Source: Blastochloris viridis
GTDB taxonomy: Bacteria > Pseudomonadota > Alphaproteobacteria > UBA2136 > UBA6156
DNA: 64,000 nt
Assembly (NCBI GenBank): GCA_005768725.1
Contig: VAFM01000001.1
Coordinates: 744,001 to 808,000, forward strand
Reading direction: 5' to 3'
In this document: piece by piece, positions 1-7,010 of the stretch
Numbering within the stretch: the stretch's first letter is position 1
How the letters are laid out: each line of letters begins with the position of its first letter
The notes under the pieces: model-generated
Told to the model about the DNA's origin: nothing
Seen by the model: the letters and a program-made list of their open reading frames with translations, nothing else
The model's database searches: none
Program-made: the position numbers and the translations under genes

Positions 1-293
1 GCGTGGCTGCGGATAGCCATGGCCTTGAGGTTCAGAATGATTTCGGTGACGTCTTCCATTACGCCCGGCAGAGTGGTGAACTCGTGAACAGCGCCATCGA
101 TCTTGATGGAGGTGATAGCGGAGCCTTGCAGACTGGAGAGCAGAACGCGACGCAGGGCGTTACCGAGGGTGTGACCAAAGCCGCGCTCGAGCGGTTCGAT
201 GGTGAAGGTGGCAAATTTCTTCGGATCAGTACCAGCGCTCATACCTACCTTGGTGGGTTTGATGAGCTCTTTCCAGTTGGCTTGAATCTGCAT
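1..293 (-). CDS. rpoA: RNA polymerase alpha subunit, N-terminal part (cut by window edge)
   Basis: First 97 codons of the alpha subunit, which dimerises to seed RNA polymerase assembly. The start at 293 has AAGGAAGG a few bases upstream. The visible protein begins MQIQANWKELIKP and contains the alpha-NTD signatures LERGFGHTLGNALRRVLLSS (about residues 34-53) and LPGVMEDVTEIILNLK, which contact beta and beta-prime. It is the last gene of the alpha operon, downstream of rpsK. rpsD is not between rpsK and rpoA, as is usual in Alphaproteobacteria. The rest lies outside the window. Confidence 0.97.
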   Translation of the reverse strand, partial: MQIQANWKELIKPTKVGMSAGTDPKKFATFTIEPLERGFGHTLGNALRRVLLSSLQGSAITSIKIDGAVHEFTTLPGVMEDVTEIILNLKAMAIRSH

Positions 294-330
294 GGGGTAT
301 CGCCTTCCTTAGCCTTTTTATATGAATCTT

Positions 331-381
331 TTGCACCGAAATCTACATAGTTAGGACCGTCGGTGCAAGCGGTCCTAACTA
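331..381 (-). promoter_or_regulatory. Perfect 12-bp hairpin with loop/downstream complementarity, rpsK-rpoA spacer
   Basis: Positions 348-359 and 370-381 form a perfect 12-bp inverted repeat (TAGTTAGGACCG / CGGTCCTAACTA) around a 10-nt loop. In the transcript, nine loop bases (TTGCACCGA, 360-368) are exactly complementary to TCGGTGCAA just downstream (331-339). The RNA could therefore form an H-type pseudoknot or switch between two hairpins. No U-run follows, so it does not look like a terminator. It lies 38 nt upstream of the rpoA start and could control rpoA translation or mark an RNA processing site. The structure is read from sequence; the function is inferred. Confidence 0.6.
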
Positions 382-391
382 CGACTAACCT

Positions 392-802
392 TTAAACGCG
401 GCGGCGCTTACGGGGTTTGCAACCGTTGTGCGGGATAGACGTTACGTCGCGGATGGTAACAATCTCAAAACCTTGAGCTTGCAGACCACGCAGCGCGCTT
501 TCGCGACCGGAACCCGGACCACGCAGCAGGACGTCCAGAACGCGCACGCCGTGTTCCTTGGCGGAACGGGCGGCACCTTCGGCAGCCAGCTGGGCGGCAA
601 ACGGGGTGCCCTTGCGGGAGCCCTTGAAGCCAGCCTGACCGGCAGAGGACCACGCAATGGCGTTACCCTGAGCATCGGTGATGGTCACGATGGTGTTGTT
701 AAAGCTGCTGTAAATGTGAGCGGTGGCGGAAGCAATATTCTTGCGGTCCTTACGCTTCATGGTGCGGGCGGACGAAGCGCCCTTCTTTTGCGGAGTAGCC
801 AT
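392..802 (-). CDS. rpsK: 30S ribosomal protein S11
   Basis: 136 aa. S11 of the 30S platform, contacting 16S rRNA near the E site and S7. It matches the family over its length: HIYSSFNNTIVTITDAQGNAI (about 29-49), GFKGSRKGTPFAAQ, and the terminal GCKPRKRRRV basic tail. The N-terminal 18 residues (MATPQKKGASSARTMKRK) are Lys/Arg-rich. It sits 20 bp after rpsM in the alpha operon. The start at 802 has AAGGAATTAA upstream. Confidence 0.98.
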   Translation of the reverse strand: MATPQKKGASSARTMKRKDRKNIASATAHIYSSFNNTIVTITDAQGNAIAWSSAGQAGFKGSRKGTPFAAQLAAEGAARSAKEHGVRVLDVLLRGPGSGRESALRGLQAQGFEIVTIRDVTSIPHNGCKPRKRRRV

Positions 803-822
803 GATTTAATTCCTTAACCTTA

Positions 823-1194
823 CTACTTCTTCTTGCCTGCAACACCGGCCTTACGCGGGCCCTTGCGGGTACGTGCGTTGTGACGGGTGCTTTGACCACG
901 GACCGGCAGGCCCTTACGGTGACGCAGACCACGGTAGCAACCGAGGTCCATCAGGCGCTTGATGTTCAGGCTCACCTGACGACGCAGGTCACCTTCTACG
1001 ATGAAGCTGGCATCGATAACGTTACGGATGCGGCTTACTTCGTCGTCGCTCAGCGTGTTTACACGACGAGTCGGCTCAACTTGAGCTGCTTCCAGGATTT
1101 GATATGTGTTTGCCGGACCGACACCATAAATGTAGGTAAGAGCTACCCACACCTGTTTGTCAGTCGGAATATTAACACCCGCGATACGTGCCAC
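823..1194 (-). CDS. rpsM: 30S ribosomal protein S13
   Basis: 123 aa, normal family length. S13 of the 30S head, contacting the P-site tRNA and forming intersubunit bridges with L5. Shows MARIAGVNIPTDKQVWVALTYIYGVG at the N-terminus, the central VIDASFIVEGDLRRQV and the basic C-terminus with RGLRHRKGLPVRGQSTRHNA. GTAGGAGTGTAGCTCGTG precedes the start region. Canonical order downstream of the L36 gene, upstream of rpsK. Confidence 0.98.
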   Translation of the reverse strand: MARIAGVNIPTDKQVWVALTYIYGVGPANTYQILEAAQVEPTRRVNTLSDDEVSRIRNVIDASFIVEGDLRRQVSLNIKRLMDLGCYRGLRHRKGLPVRGQSTRHNARTRKGPRKAGVAGKKK

Positions 1195-1282
1195 GAGCTA
1201 CACTCCTACTTTGAAATTAATTTGAAACTGCTGCGACACTGTGCCGCACGCAGCCGACCAACTCAGACAAGTCACTTAAGAC

Positions 1283-1450
1283 TTATGCCTGGGTAACGCT
1301 GTAACGACCGGTCTTACCGTTCTTACGCTTGTCGCGCATGACGATACGGATACGGCCCAGGAACTTACCGGCCTTGTTACGGGTACGACGTACCACTTGC
1401 AGTTTACGGTCGCGCACTTTTTCAGCGCGGATGGACGAGGCGTAACGCAT
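1283..1450 (-). CDS. rpmJ: Putative 50S ribosomal protein L36, divergent and elongated
   Basis: 55 aa, located exactly where rpmJ normally sits, between infA and rpsM. The first part (MRYASSIRAEKVRDRKLQVV, then RR) follows the pattern of the cysteine-free long L36 type (MKVRxSLRxxKxRHRDxQVVRR). After RR the protein departs: it carries TRNKAGKFLGRIRIVMRDKR and a tail KNGKTGRYSVTQA in place of the short GRxYVINKxNPRFKARQG ending. No cysteines, so no zinc ribbon. The start at 1450 follows AAGGAAGTAATTGAAG. The identification rests on position and the N-terminal match; a different small basic r-protein remains possible. Confidence 0.6.
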   Translation of the reverse strand: MRYASSIRAEKVRDRKLQVVRRTRNKAGKFLGRIRIVMRDKRKNGKTGRYSVTQA

Positions 1451-1498
1451 CTTCAATTACTTCCTTACACTAGAGGGTCAGAGGGGGCATTAACAGGT

Positions 1499-1534
1499 AA
1501 AAAACGTCTTGGCAAGTATAAAAATCATCTTGCC
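1499..1534 (-). terminator. Candidate intrinsic terminator between infA and rpmJ
   Basis: In the minus-strand transcript GGCAAG pairs with CTTGCC (1529-1534 with 1511-1516) across a 12-nt AU-rich loop, followed a few bases later by six U (1499-1504). The stem is short, so it may only attenuate. A second small hairpin, GTGGC-GAAAA-GCCAC (1538-1552), lies just upstream. A TATACT hexamer (minus strand) lies inside the loop and could alternatively be a -10 element for the rpmJ-rpsM-rpsK-rpoA unit, although no matching -35 is visible. Confidence 0.35.
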
Positions 1535-1600
1535 GGTGTGGCTTTTCGCCACCGCTTTTACCAACCCATTCCGACTTCTCGGTTTAACTCTTGAATTCGC

Positions 1601-1620
1601 GGTGAATCCTTTGATTCACC
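1601..1620 (-). other. Perfect 8-bp hairpin downstream of infA
   Basis: GGTGAATC (1601-1608) and GATTCACC (1613-1620) form a perfect 8-bp stem with a 4-nt loop, 17 bp after the infA stop. No U-run follows on the minus strand. It may stabilise the infA mRNA 3' end. Each arm contains a GANTC sequence, the CcrM methylation site in many Alphaproteobacteria. Confidence 0.45.
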
Positions 1621-1637
1621 AGTAGGAATCCGCTGCC

Positions 1638-1910
1638 TTACTTTTTGGCGAAAGGTGTCGCGGGGGCACCAGGTACAGCACCCGGAGCCGGTTCCTTTTT
1701 ACGGTAGGTGATACGACCCTTGGTCAGGTCATACGGAGTCATTTCCACGGTCACTTTGTCGCCTTCCAGAATACGGATGTTATTCTGGCGCATTTTCCCC
1801 GAGATATGGCAGAGCACGGTCGGACCGTTCTCCAGCTTTACGCGGAACAAAGTGTTGGGCAGCGACTCAGTCACCACACCTTCGAATTCGATTACATCAT
1901 CTTTAGCCAT
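1638..1910 (-). CDS. infA: Translation initiation factor IF-1
   Basis: 90 aa. IF-1 binds the 30S A site and works with IF-2 and IF-3 in initiation. The OB-fold core is complete: MAKDDVIEFEGVVTESLPNT, then FRVKLENG, CHISGKMRQNNIRIL and GDKVTVEMTPYDLTKGRI(T)YR. It ends with about 18 extra Pro/Ala-rich residues (KEPAPGAVPGAPATPFAKK) beyond the usual 72 aa. No Shine-Dalgarno sequence is visible before the ATG at 1910; the preceding bases are pyrimidine/C-rich. It lies between adk and the L36 gene, the common alphaproteobacterial secY-adk-infA-rpmJ arrangement. Confidence 0.96.
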   Translation of the reverse strand: MAKDDVIEFEGVVTESLPNTLFRVKLENGPTVLCHISGKMRQNNIRILEGDKVTVEMTPYDLTKGRITYRKKEPAPGAVPGAPATPFAKK

Positions 1911-1943
1911 GGCGCGGGTTTAGCGCAGTTTTTCGCATAAAGC

Positions 1944-1964
1944 AAGGGGCCTTACGGCCCCCTT
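1944..1964 (-). terminator. GC-rich hairpin between adk and infA
   Basis: GGGGCC-GTAA-GGCCCC stem on the minus strand, followed by TTGCTTTA rather than a clean U-run. It could be a weak terminator or a pause/processing site separating adk from infA. Confidence 0.35.
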
Positions 1965-1978
1965 CTTGAAGCGACGCT

Positions 1979-2626
1979 CTACTTGGCGCCAAGAACCTGC
2001 AGAATATGCTGATAAACATCTTCAATATTGGCCATGCCGTCCAGCGTGATCAGGCGCTGCTGGGCCAGGTAATAGCCCAATACCGGCGCGGTCTGCTGGT
2101 TGTAGACATCCAGACGGTGGCGCACCACCTCTGGCTTATCGTCGTCGCGCTGAATCAGCTTCTCGCCAGACTCATCGCAGATACCGGCCACTTTCGGCGG
2201 GTTAAAGTCCTTGTGGTACACCTTTTTGCTCTTCGGGGCATACAGGCGGCCCGCACGACGCTCGATCAGCGCTTCATCGTCCACTTTCAGTTCAATCACC
2301 TTCTCGAGCTTCAAATGGTGATCCTTGAGCCAGACGTCGAGCGCTTCGGCCTGAGCAACGGTGCGCGGGTAACCATCCAGAATCACACCATTCTGACAGT
2401 CCGGCTCGTCCAGACGCTCGAACACCAGACGGTTCACCAGTTCGTCGTTCACCAAGTCTCCGGCTTCCATCACCGACTTCACCTCGATCCCCACGGGGGT
2501 TTCGGCGGCAATAGCGGCGCGGAACATATCTCCCGTGCTCAAGGCAGGGATACCGAACTTCTCTACCAACTTGGCAGACTGGGTCCCTTTTCCGGCACCG
2601 GGAGGTCCGAACAGAACAATAATCAT
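1979..2626 (-). CDS. adk: Adenylate kinase
   Basis: 215 aa. Converts ATP plus AMP to two ADP in the cytosol. P-loop GPPGAGKGT at residues 7-15, AMP-binding STGDMFRAA near 30 and LDGYPRT near 84, a long LID domain (about 122-160) with the FNPPKV and RDDDKPE signatures. The LID has only one cysteine, so it is the non-zinc form. AAGGACGCATT precedes the ATG. It follows secY by 45 bp, the common secY-adk order. Confidence 0.97.
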   Translation of the reverse strand: MIIVLFGPPGAGKGTQSAKLVEKFGIPALSTGDMFRAAIAAETPVGIEVKSVMEAGDLVNDELVNRLVFERLDEPDCQNGVILDGYPRTVAQAEALDVWLKDHHLKLEKVIELKVDDEALIERRAGRLYAPKSKKVYHKDFNPPKVAGICDESGEKLIQRDDDKPEVVRHRLDVYNQQTAPVLGYYLAQQRLITLDGMANIEDVYQHILQVLGAK

Positions 2627-2671
2627 AATGCGTCCTTAGTCCTTAATGGCTTGTTCTTATAGTGTTTTTAC

Positions 2672-4051
2672 CTAGCTCTTCCTGACGGAGGTGCGGATGA
2701 GGCCGCCCTTGCCGCTTTTCAGGCTGCTCTTTTTCAGCAGACTTTCGTACTTCTGGGCAATCAGGGCCGACTGGATGCGCGACACCGTATCAATGGTCAC
2801 GCTCACGATAATCAGCAACGAGGTACCACCGATATAGAACGGCAGCGTGGTGTCGCGGTGGAGGATATCCGGTACGGCACAGATAAAGGCCAGGTACAGC
2901 GCGCCAATGGCGGTCAGGCGGGTTGCCACGCCATCCAAGTAGCTGGCGGTGCTGGCGCCCGGACGAATACCGGGGATAAAGGCACCAGACTTCTTGAGGT
3001 TGTCGGCGGTCTCATCCGAGTTAAAGGCAACGGTTGCGACATAGAAGAACGCAAAGAAGATGATCATGCTGACAAACAGCGCCAGATACAGCGGTTTGCC
3101 GGGGGTAAGCCAGGCACCGATAAACTGCGCCCACTCCGACTCCGGCGCGTAGGACGACAGAGTTACGGGTACCATCAGCAGCGCGCTGGCGAAGATCGGC
3201 GGGATCACGCCGGCCAGGTTCAGCTTGAGCGGCAAGTGGTTATTATCACCGGCCGTGGCACCGAACATACCCTGACGCTTGGGATACTGGATAGCGATGC
3301 GACGGGTGGCTGTCTCCATGAAGGTAATGAAGAAGATGGCCGCAATGGCACCCACAGCGATGGCAAAGACCAACAGCTCGGAGATGGAGCCGGTACGGGC
3401 CAGCTCAAAGATGCGGAACACGGACGCCGGCATGGTGGCGACGATACCGGCGAAGATCAGCAGAGAGATACCGTTACCGATACCGCGGGCATTGATCTGC
3501 TCGCCCAGCCACATGAGGAACATGGTGCCGGTGGTGATGGTCAGAGCGGTTTGCAGCTGGAAGCCGAGACCCGGGTTGGTGACGAGGTTCATCACCTCAC
3601 CATTGACCATGGCGGTCTGGTGCTGAACACCGGATGCCAAGCCAAAACCCTGAACAAAAGCAAGCACTACCGTCAGGTATCTGGTGTACTGGTTGATCTT
3701 GCGGCGACCGACTTCCCCTTCCTTCTTCAGCTCGCTCAGCGTGCTGGAGGTGGAGGTGAGAAGCTGGATAATAATGCTAGCGGTAATATACGGCATGATG
3801 TTAAGCGCAAACACCGCCATACGGGAGAACGCCCCGCCGGAGAACATGTTGAAGAGACCAAAGATACCGCTTTGCAGGTTCTGCTGGTAGCTGGCCAGAA
3901 CAGTGACATCGACACCCGGCAGAGGGATGTGAGTACCGAGGCGGTAAATGATGAATGCGAACAGCACGAACAGGATGCGCGAGTGCAAACCCTTGGCTTT
4001 GGTGAGAAGTTCGGCAACTTCCGATTGAGAACCGAGACCGAATTGAGCCAT
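2672..4051 (-). CDS. secY: Protein translocase subunit SecY
   Basis: 459 aa integral membrane channel of the Sec translocon; partners are SecE, SecG, SecA and the ribosome. Family signatures include the first membrane segment after KAKGLHSRILF, the plug-region GIFGLFNMFSGGAF, INQYTRYLTVVLAF, GNGISLLIFAGI and the cytoplasmic loop with IQYPKRQ. Ten hydrophobic segments are visible. The start at 4051 has TTAGGAGAAATATCG upstream. It is separated from rplO by a terminator (4192-4213), so it likely begins its own unit with adk, infA and the alpha operon genes. Confidence 0.97.
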   Translation of the reverse strand: MAQFGLGSQSEVAELLTKAKGLHSRILFVLFAFIIYRLGTHIPLPGVDVTVLASYQQNLQSGIFGLFNMFSGGAFSRMAVFALNIMPYITASIIIQLLTSTSSTLSELKKEGEVGRRKINQYTRYLTVVLAFVQGFGLASGVQHQTAMVNGEVMNLVTNPGLGFQLQTALTITTGTMFLMWLGEQINARGIGNGISLLIFAGIVATMPASVFRIFELARTGSISELLVFAIAVGAIAAIFFITFMETATRRIAIQYPKRQGMFGATAGDNNHLPLKLNLAGVIPPIFASALLMVPVTLSSYAPESEWAQFIGAWLTPGKPLYLALFVSMIIFFAFFYVATVAFNSDETADNLKKSGAFIPGIRPGASTASYLDGVATRLTAIGALYLAFICAVPDILHRDTTLPFYIGGTSLLIIVSVTIDTVSRIQSALIAQKYESLLKKSSLKSGKGGLIRTSVRKS

Positions 4052-4191
4052 AAAACGATATTTCTCCTAACTAAATACCTTCACCTTTTACGTGAAAGGC
4101 TTGGCCACCGCAAGGTTAGTTAGCATCTTAGGGGTGTGCAGGTGGTGGAATTTGCAGCACCCCCTATCGCGCATATGTCCGATAAAACCAA

Positions 4192-4213
4192 AAAGGAGCC
4201 TTGCGGCTCCTTT
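4192..4213 (-). terminator. Intrinsic terminator between rplO and secY
   Basis: AAAGGAGCC-TTGC-GGCTCCTTT perfect stem; on the minus strand it is followed by TTTTTGGTTTTA. It ends the rplR-rpsE-rplO unit. The same hairpin core (GGAGCC-TTGC-GGCTCC) recurs after rplL and rpoD. Confidence 0.85.
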
Positions 4214-4227
4214 AAGCGGTCGTGCGA

Positions 4228-4734
4228 CTAGCGTTCAGCCTTCGGTTTGTACTTGCCTTCCTGCACCTTCTTTTCAAGGATGGTGAGGCTGCCACCGGCC
4301 TTCTTCACCTTCTCGATGGCGCTGGCGGAGGCCGCAGCGGCAACGATGGTGAGCTTGGAGGTCAGTTCGCCGTTACCCAGCACCTTCAGACCATCGTAAG
4401 CCTTCTTGGTCAGACCGGAGGCGATGATGGTGTCGATGGTGACTTCGGCACCCGCCTTGAGACGACCGTCTTCGATCATCTTCTGCAGGGTGCTGACGTT
4501 CACTTCAGCGTAGGTGGTGGTGAAGTTGGTATTGTTAAAACCACGCATCGGCAGACGACGGTAGAGCGGGTTTTGACCGCCTTCGAAGCCTGCACGGACG
4601 TTACCGGACTTACGGGCCTTTTGACCCTTTACACCACGACCGGAGGTCTTACCCTTGCCGCTACCAATACCACGACCTACGCGGGTCTTGGACTTGTTAG
4701 CGCCTTGGTTATCGCTAATTTGGTTTAATTTCAT
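4228..4734 (-). CDS. rplO: 50S ribosomal protein L15
   Basis: 168 aa. L15 binds 23S rRNA in late 50S assembly. The N-terminal Gly/Lys/Arg-rich rRNA-binding stretch (RVGRGIGSGKGKTSGRGVKG, about 18-37) and FEGGQNPLYRRLPMRGF are typical. It directly follows rpsE with a 78-bp gap that is too short to hold rpmD, which normally lies here. Last gene before a terminator. Confidence 0.97.
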   Translation of the reverse strand: MKLNQISDNQGANKSKTRVGRGIGSGKGKTSGRGVKGQKARKSGNVRAGFEGGQNPLYRRLPMRGFNNTNFTTTYAEVNVSTLQKMIEDGRLKAGAEVTIDTIIASGLTKKAYDGLKVLGNGELTSKLTIVAAAASASAIEKVKKAGGSLTILEKKVQEGKYKPKAER

Positions 4735-4812
4735 GACTCGGTTTCCCTTATATTGCCATTGTATTTTAAATTAAGAGAGAAGACGGGGCGGCGTTGACCG
4801 CCCCTGCCCTTA

Positions 4813-5619
4813 CTACTCTTGGGTGCCTTCAGCAGCCGGAGCGGCTTCGCTGGTGGCAGCCTTCATGCTTTGTGCCTTGGTCACGGTCACAACCTTGGGG
4901 GCGTCGGTACGACGGCCAGCGCCAGCGTCACGACGCGGCTTGGAGTCGCCATCCTTACGCGGACCACGGCCAGCATCGCGACCACCACGGGCCGGAGCAG
5001 CCTTCTTGGCCTTCTGGACCTTGGCGGCGTTTTCCAGCATTTCCTTCTGGTCGGTCACGCCCTTCACAGCTTCTACAGCGTGCAGGGTCAGGTCGGTCAC
5101 CTTGATACCACGCTTGGCAGCGATGCTGCGCGGGGTTTCAATGGATGCAAACGCATCGAAGGTGGCGCGGATCAGGTTGAACGGGTTGGTGGAGCCCATG
5201 GCCTTGGCAACAACGTCCTTGATGCCCATGGCTTCAAAGATAGCGCGCATCGGACCGCCGGCAATGATACCGGTACCCGGCACGGCCGGCTTGATGATCA
5301 CGCGGGTGGCACCGAAACGACCTTGAACGTCGTGGTGAATGGTGCGGCCTTGGCGCAGCGGTACACGTACCATGGTGCGCTTGGCTTCGTCGGTGGCCTT
5401 GCGTACGGCGTCCGGAACTTCCTTGGCCTTACCTTGACCGAAGCCAACGCGGCCAGCTTCGTCACCTACAACCACCAGGGCACCAAAGGCCATACGGCGG
5501 CCACCCTTAACGGTTTTAGCTACGCGGCGTACGCCAACGAGCTTGTCGACGAATTCGCTACGTTCACGCTCTTCGCGGTTGTTGTCGCGGCGGCCTTCAA
5601 ATTGACGGGGTTCGCTCAT
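4813..5619 (-). CDS. rpsE: 30S ribosomal protein S5, with long C-terminal extension
   Basis: 268 aa against about 165-190 in most relatives. The S5 core (about residues 20-175) is intact: DKLVGVRRVAKTVKGGRRM, then FGALVVVGDEAGRVGFGQGK, PAVPGTGIIAGGPMRAIFE and DVVAKAMGSTNPFNLIRATFDAF. S5 sits at the mRNA entry tunnel and influences decoding fidelity. Beyond the core is an unusual tail of roughly 70 residues rich in Ala, Lys, Arg, Gly and Asp (RGGRDAGRGPRKDGDSKPRR and on), likely disordered. The start at 5619 follows TAAGGAAGGGATAGAGATT. Confidence 0.97.
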   Translation of the reverse strand: MSEPRQFEGRRDNNREERERSEFVDKLVGVRRVAKTVKGGRRMAFGALVVVGDEAGRVGFGQGKAKEVPDAVRKATDEAKRTMVRVPLRQGRTIHHDVQGRFGATRVIIKPAVPGTGIIAGGPMRAIFEAMGIKDVVAKAMGSTNPFNLIRATFDAFASIETPRSIAAKRGIKVTDLTLHAVEAVKGVTDQKEMLENAAKVQKAKKAAPARGGRDAGRGPRKDGDSKPRRDAGAGRRTDAPKVVTVTKAQSMKAATSEAAPAAEGTQE

Positions 5620-5635
5620 AATCTCTATCCCTTCC

Positions 5636-6001
5636 TTAGAACTTCAGGCCTGCAGCGCGGGCGGCATCGGCCAGTACGCGCAGACGACCGGTGAAGCGGT
5701 AGCTACCACGGTCGAAGTAAACTTCCGAAATGCCGGCTTTGCTGGCACGTTCGCCGATGGTCTTACCGATCATCTCGGCAGCTTCCATGCCGCGGCCGTT
5801 CTTCACGGTGCCGCGCAGTTTCTTTTCCATGGTGGTGGCAGATACCAGGGTTACACCCTTGGTGTCGTCGATGATCTGAACGGCAAGGTTCATGTTGCTG
5901 CGGTAAACCGACATACGCAGTTTGCCGGGGCTGGCCTGGCGCAGCTTGTGACGCACGCGACGCGCGCGGCGTTCGGTGCTGGTCTCACGAAGAATCGTCA
6001 T
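5636..6001 (-). CDS. rplR: 50S ribosomal protein L18
   Basis: 121 aa. L18 binds 5S rRNA with L5 (and L25) in the central protuberance. Start chosen at MTILRETSTERRARRVRHK; longer readings upstream lack L18 similarity. The core shows LRMSVYRSNMNLAVQIIDD and the C-terminal VYFDRGSYRFTGRLRVLADA (canonical FDRgGYkYHGRVkALAeaAR). AGGAG lies 10 bases before the ATG. It starts a short unit rplR-rpsE-rplO, separated from rplF by two accessory genes and terminators. Confidence 0.97.
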   Translation of the reverse strand: MTILRETSTERRARRVRHKLRQASPGKLRMSVYRSNMNLAVQIIDDTKGVTLVSATTMEKKLRGTVKNGRGMEAAEMIGKTIGERASKAGISEVYFDRGSYRFTGRLRVLADAARAAGLKF

Positions 6002-6027
6002 AATATGACTGCTCCTATTCTGGTTAA

Positions 6028-6080
6028 CCCCCTGCCCTATGCATGGGGGAAGTTGCCACGGTTTGCAGGGCAACCCGTGG
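6028..6080 (-). promoter_or_regulatory. rplR leader hairpins
   Basis: Two potential hairpins precede rplR. CCACGG (6056-6061) pairs with CCGTGG (6075-6080) and continues inward with TTGC/GCAA, giving about 10 bp with one mismatch. A CCCCC/GGGGG stem lies around 6028-6050, next to the Shine-Dalgarno sequence. A weak promoter candidate (minus strand TTGCCA at 6147-6152, 17 bp, CATATA at 6124-6129) lies upstream. Together with the terminator at 6182-6206 this looks like a regulated leader, but no known r-protein leader family was recognised. Confidence 0.35.
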
Positions 6081-6181
6081 AAAGAGCAACGCCAACCCGT
6101 AAAGGCGGCAATGCTTAGTGCGGTATATGGGGGTAAATGACTCTCTTGGCAAGGGTTCTTGCAGGAAAACTTCTGAAAAAA

Positions 6182-6206
6182 GAAAGGCCGCCCGCAAGCG
6201 ACCTTT
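6182..6206 (-). terminator. Terminator/attenuator upstream of rplR
   Basis: On the minus strand AAAGGTCGC-TTGCGG-GCGGCCTTT (one G-U-type pair) is followed by CTTTTTTC. It lies 21 bp after the stop of a 38-codon ORF and 180 bp before rplR, so it either ends that small gene or attenuates transcription into rplR-rpsE-rplO. Confidence 0.7.
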
Positions 6207-6226
6207 CCCAAAAACAGAACCATCCC

Positions 6227-6343
6227 CTAACGGGCAAATGCCACCGCCAAACGGCGGCGCAAGGCGACGAAGCGTTTGCTCCAATCGAAATGGAAAAGAT
6301 GAGCGATTACGACTCCTTGCTGGATTCCCGTCATCATAAACAT
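6227..6343 (-). CDS. Small basic 38-aa ORF upstream of rplR attenuator
   Basis: ATG at 6343 with GAGGA seven bases upstream and a TAG stop just before an intrinsic terminator. The product starts MFMMTGIQQGVVIAHLF and ends FVALRRRLAVAFAR, with a hydrophobic N-half and an Arg-rich amphipathic C-half. A weak promoter (TTGCCA at 6402-6407, 17 bp, CACAAA at 6379-6384) lies upstream. I do not recognise a family. It could be a leader peptide for the rplR unit or an independent small membrane-associated protein. Codon use is unremarkable; support is the RBS plus terminator placement. Confidence 0.4.
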   Translation of the reverse strand: MFMMTGIQQGVVIAHLFHFDWSKRFVALRRRLAVAFAR

Positions 6344-6422
6344 AGCATTTTCCTCGTGAACGTACCTAAGACCTGCGCTTTGTGAAGGAACTGTGCGCAT
6401 TTGGCAAGCGCTACGCAGCGCT

Positions 6423-6446
6423 CAAAAAACCCCGCTCACACGGGGT
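6423..6446 (-). terminator. Terminator after secreted Gly/basic protein gene
   Basis: ACCCCG (6429-6434) and CGGGGT (6441-6446) form the stem; the minus strand continues TTTTTTGAG. It follows the gene ending at 6472. Confidence 0.8.
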
Positions 6447-6471
6447 CTTTTTCTTATTCTGTTGGTTTGGC

Positions 6472-6891
6472 TTAGCAAACGGGGCTGCCGGGGTTCGGTG
6501 TCCAATACTGAACACCGCAATTGTTGCCACCGTAGTAGCCACCGCCGCGGTGATGGCCGACGCGGTAACGAGAACCACCATTGCCTGCGATAGCACCGCC
6601 GAGAATAGCCGCCGCACCTAGCGCAAACAATGCCATTCCAGGATCGACACCCTGATGAGAACGACGTGCCGGAACCCTTCCGATGAGCTGATCGCGATGA
6701 ATGTTACGCTGTGCATACCGGGGCTTCTTTTTCTTCTTTTTGGAAGCGACCTGGACGATCTCGGCCGGAGCCTTGAGAGCAGGAACAGATGAACCGATAC
6801 CTGCAAATGGTGCGGCCTGAACGCTGGTGAACGCGAGCGGAACCGCTGCGATGAATGAAATGAATGCACGCATGAATATACGGAATGCCAT
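6472..6891 (-). CDS. Secreted basic/glycine-rich protein of unknown function
   Basis: 139 aa. The N-terminus (MAFRIFMRAFISFIAAVPLA then FTSVQAAP) is a Sec signal peptide with likely cleavage after AQA/VQA near residue 26. The mature part has a KKKKKK run near 52-57, a hydrophobic stretch ALFALGAAAILGGAIAG near 87-103, and a Gly/His/Tyr-rich end with two cysteines (NNCGVQYW and terminal PVC). AAGGAG lies six bases before the ATG. Its Gly-rich end after a short hydrophobic glycine-zipper-like segment resembles small envelope proteins in Proteobacteria, but I assign no function. It is inserted between rplF and rplR and has its own terminator. Confidence 0.8.
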   Translation of the reverse strand: MAFRIFMRAFISFIAAVPLAFTSVQAAPFAGIGSSVPALKAPAEIVQVASKKKKKKPRYAQRNIHRDQLIGRVPARRSHQGVDPGMALFALGAAAILGGAIAGNGGSRYRVGHHRGGGYYGGNNCGVQYWTPNPGSPVC

Positions 6892-6981
6892 GACTGACTC
6901 CTTTCTTCCCCGCAGGGTGTGAAATAGTGTGATGCGACGTGCGGTAATGTTTACTACCCCCTTACATTAACGGACATTCAG

Positions 6982-7008
6982 CCACTTATCAACACATCTA
7001 CCACTTAT
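6982..7008. repeat. 8-bp direct repeat upstream of 6472-6891 gene
   Basis: CCACTTAT occurs at 6982-6989 and again at 7001-7008, 19 bp apart, close to two helical turns. Next to it on the minus strand is TTGATA, 17 bp, TAATGT, a possible promoter. It could be an operator for the secreted-protein gene, but the match is short. Confidence 0.25.
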
Positions 7009-7010
7009 GC

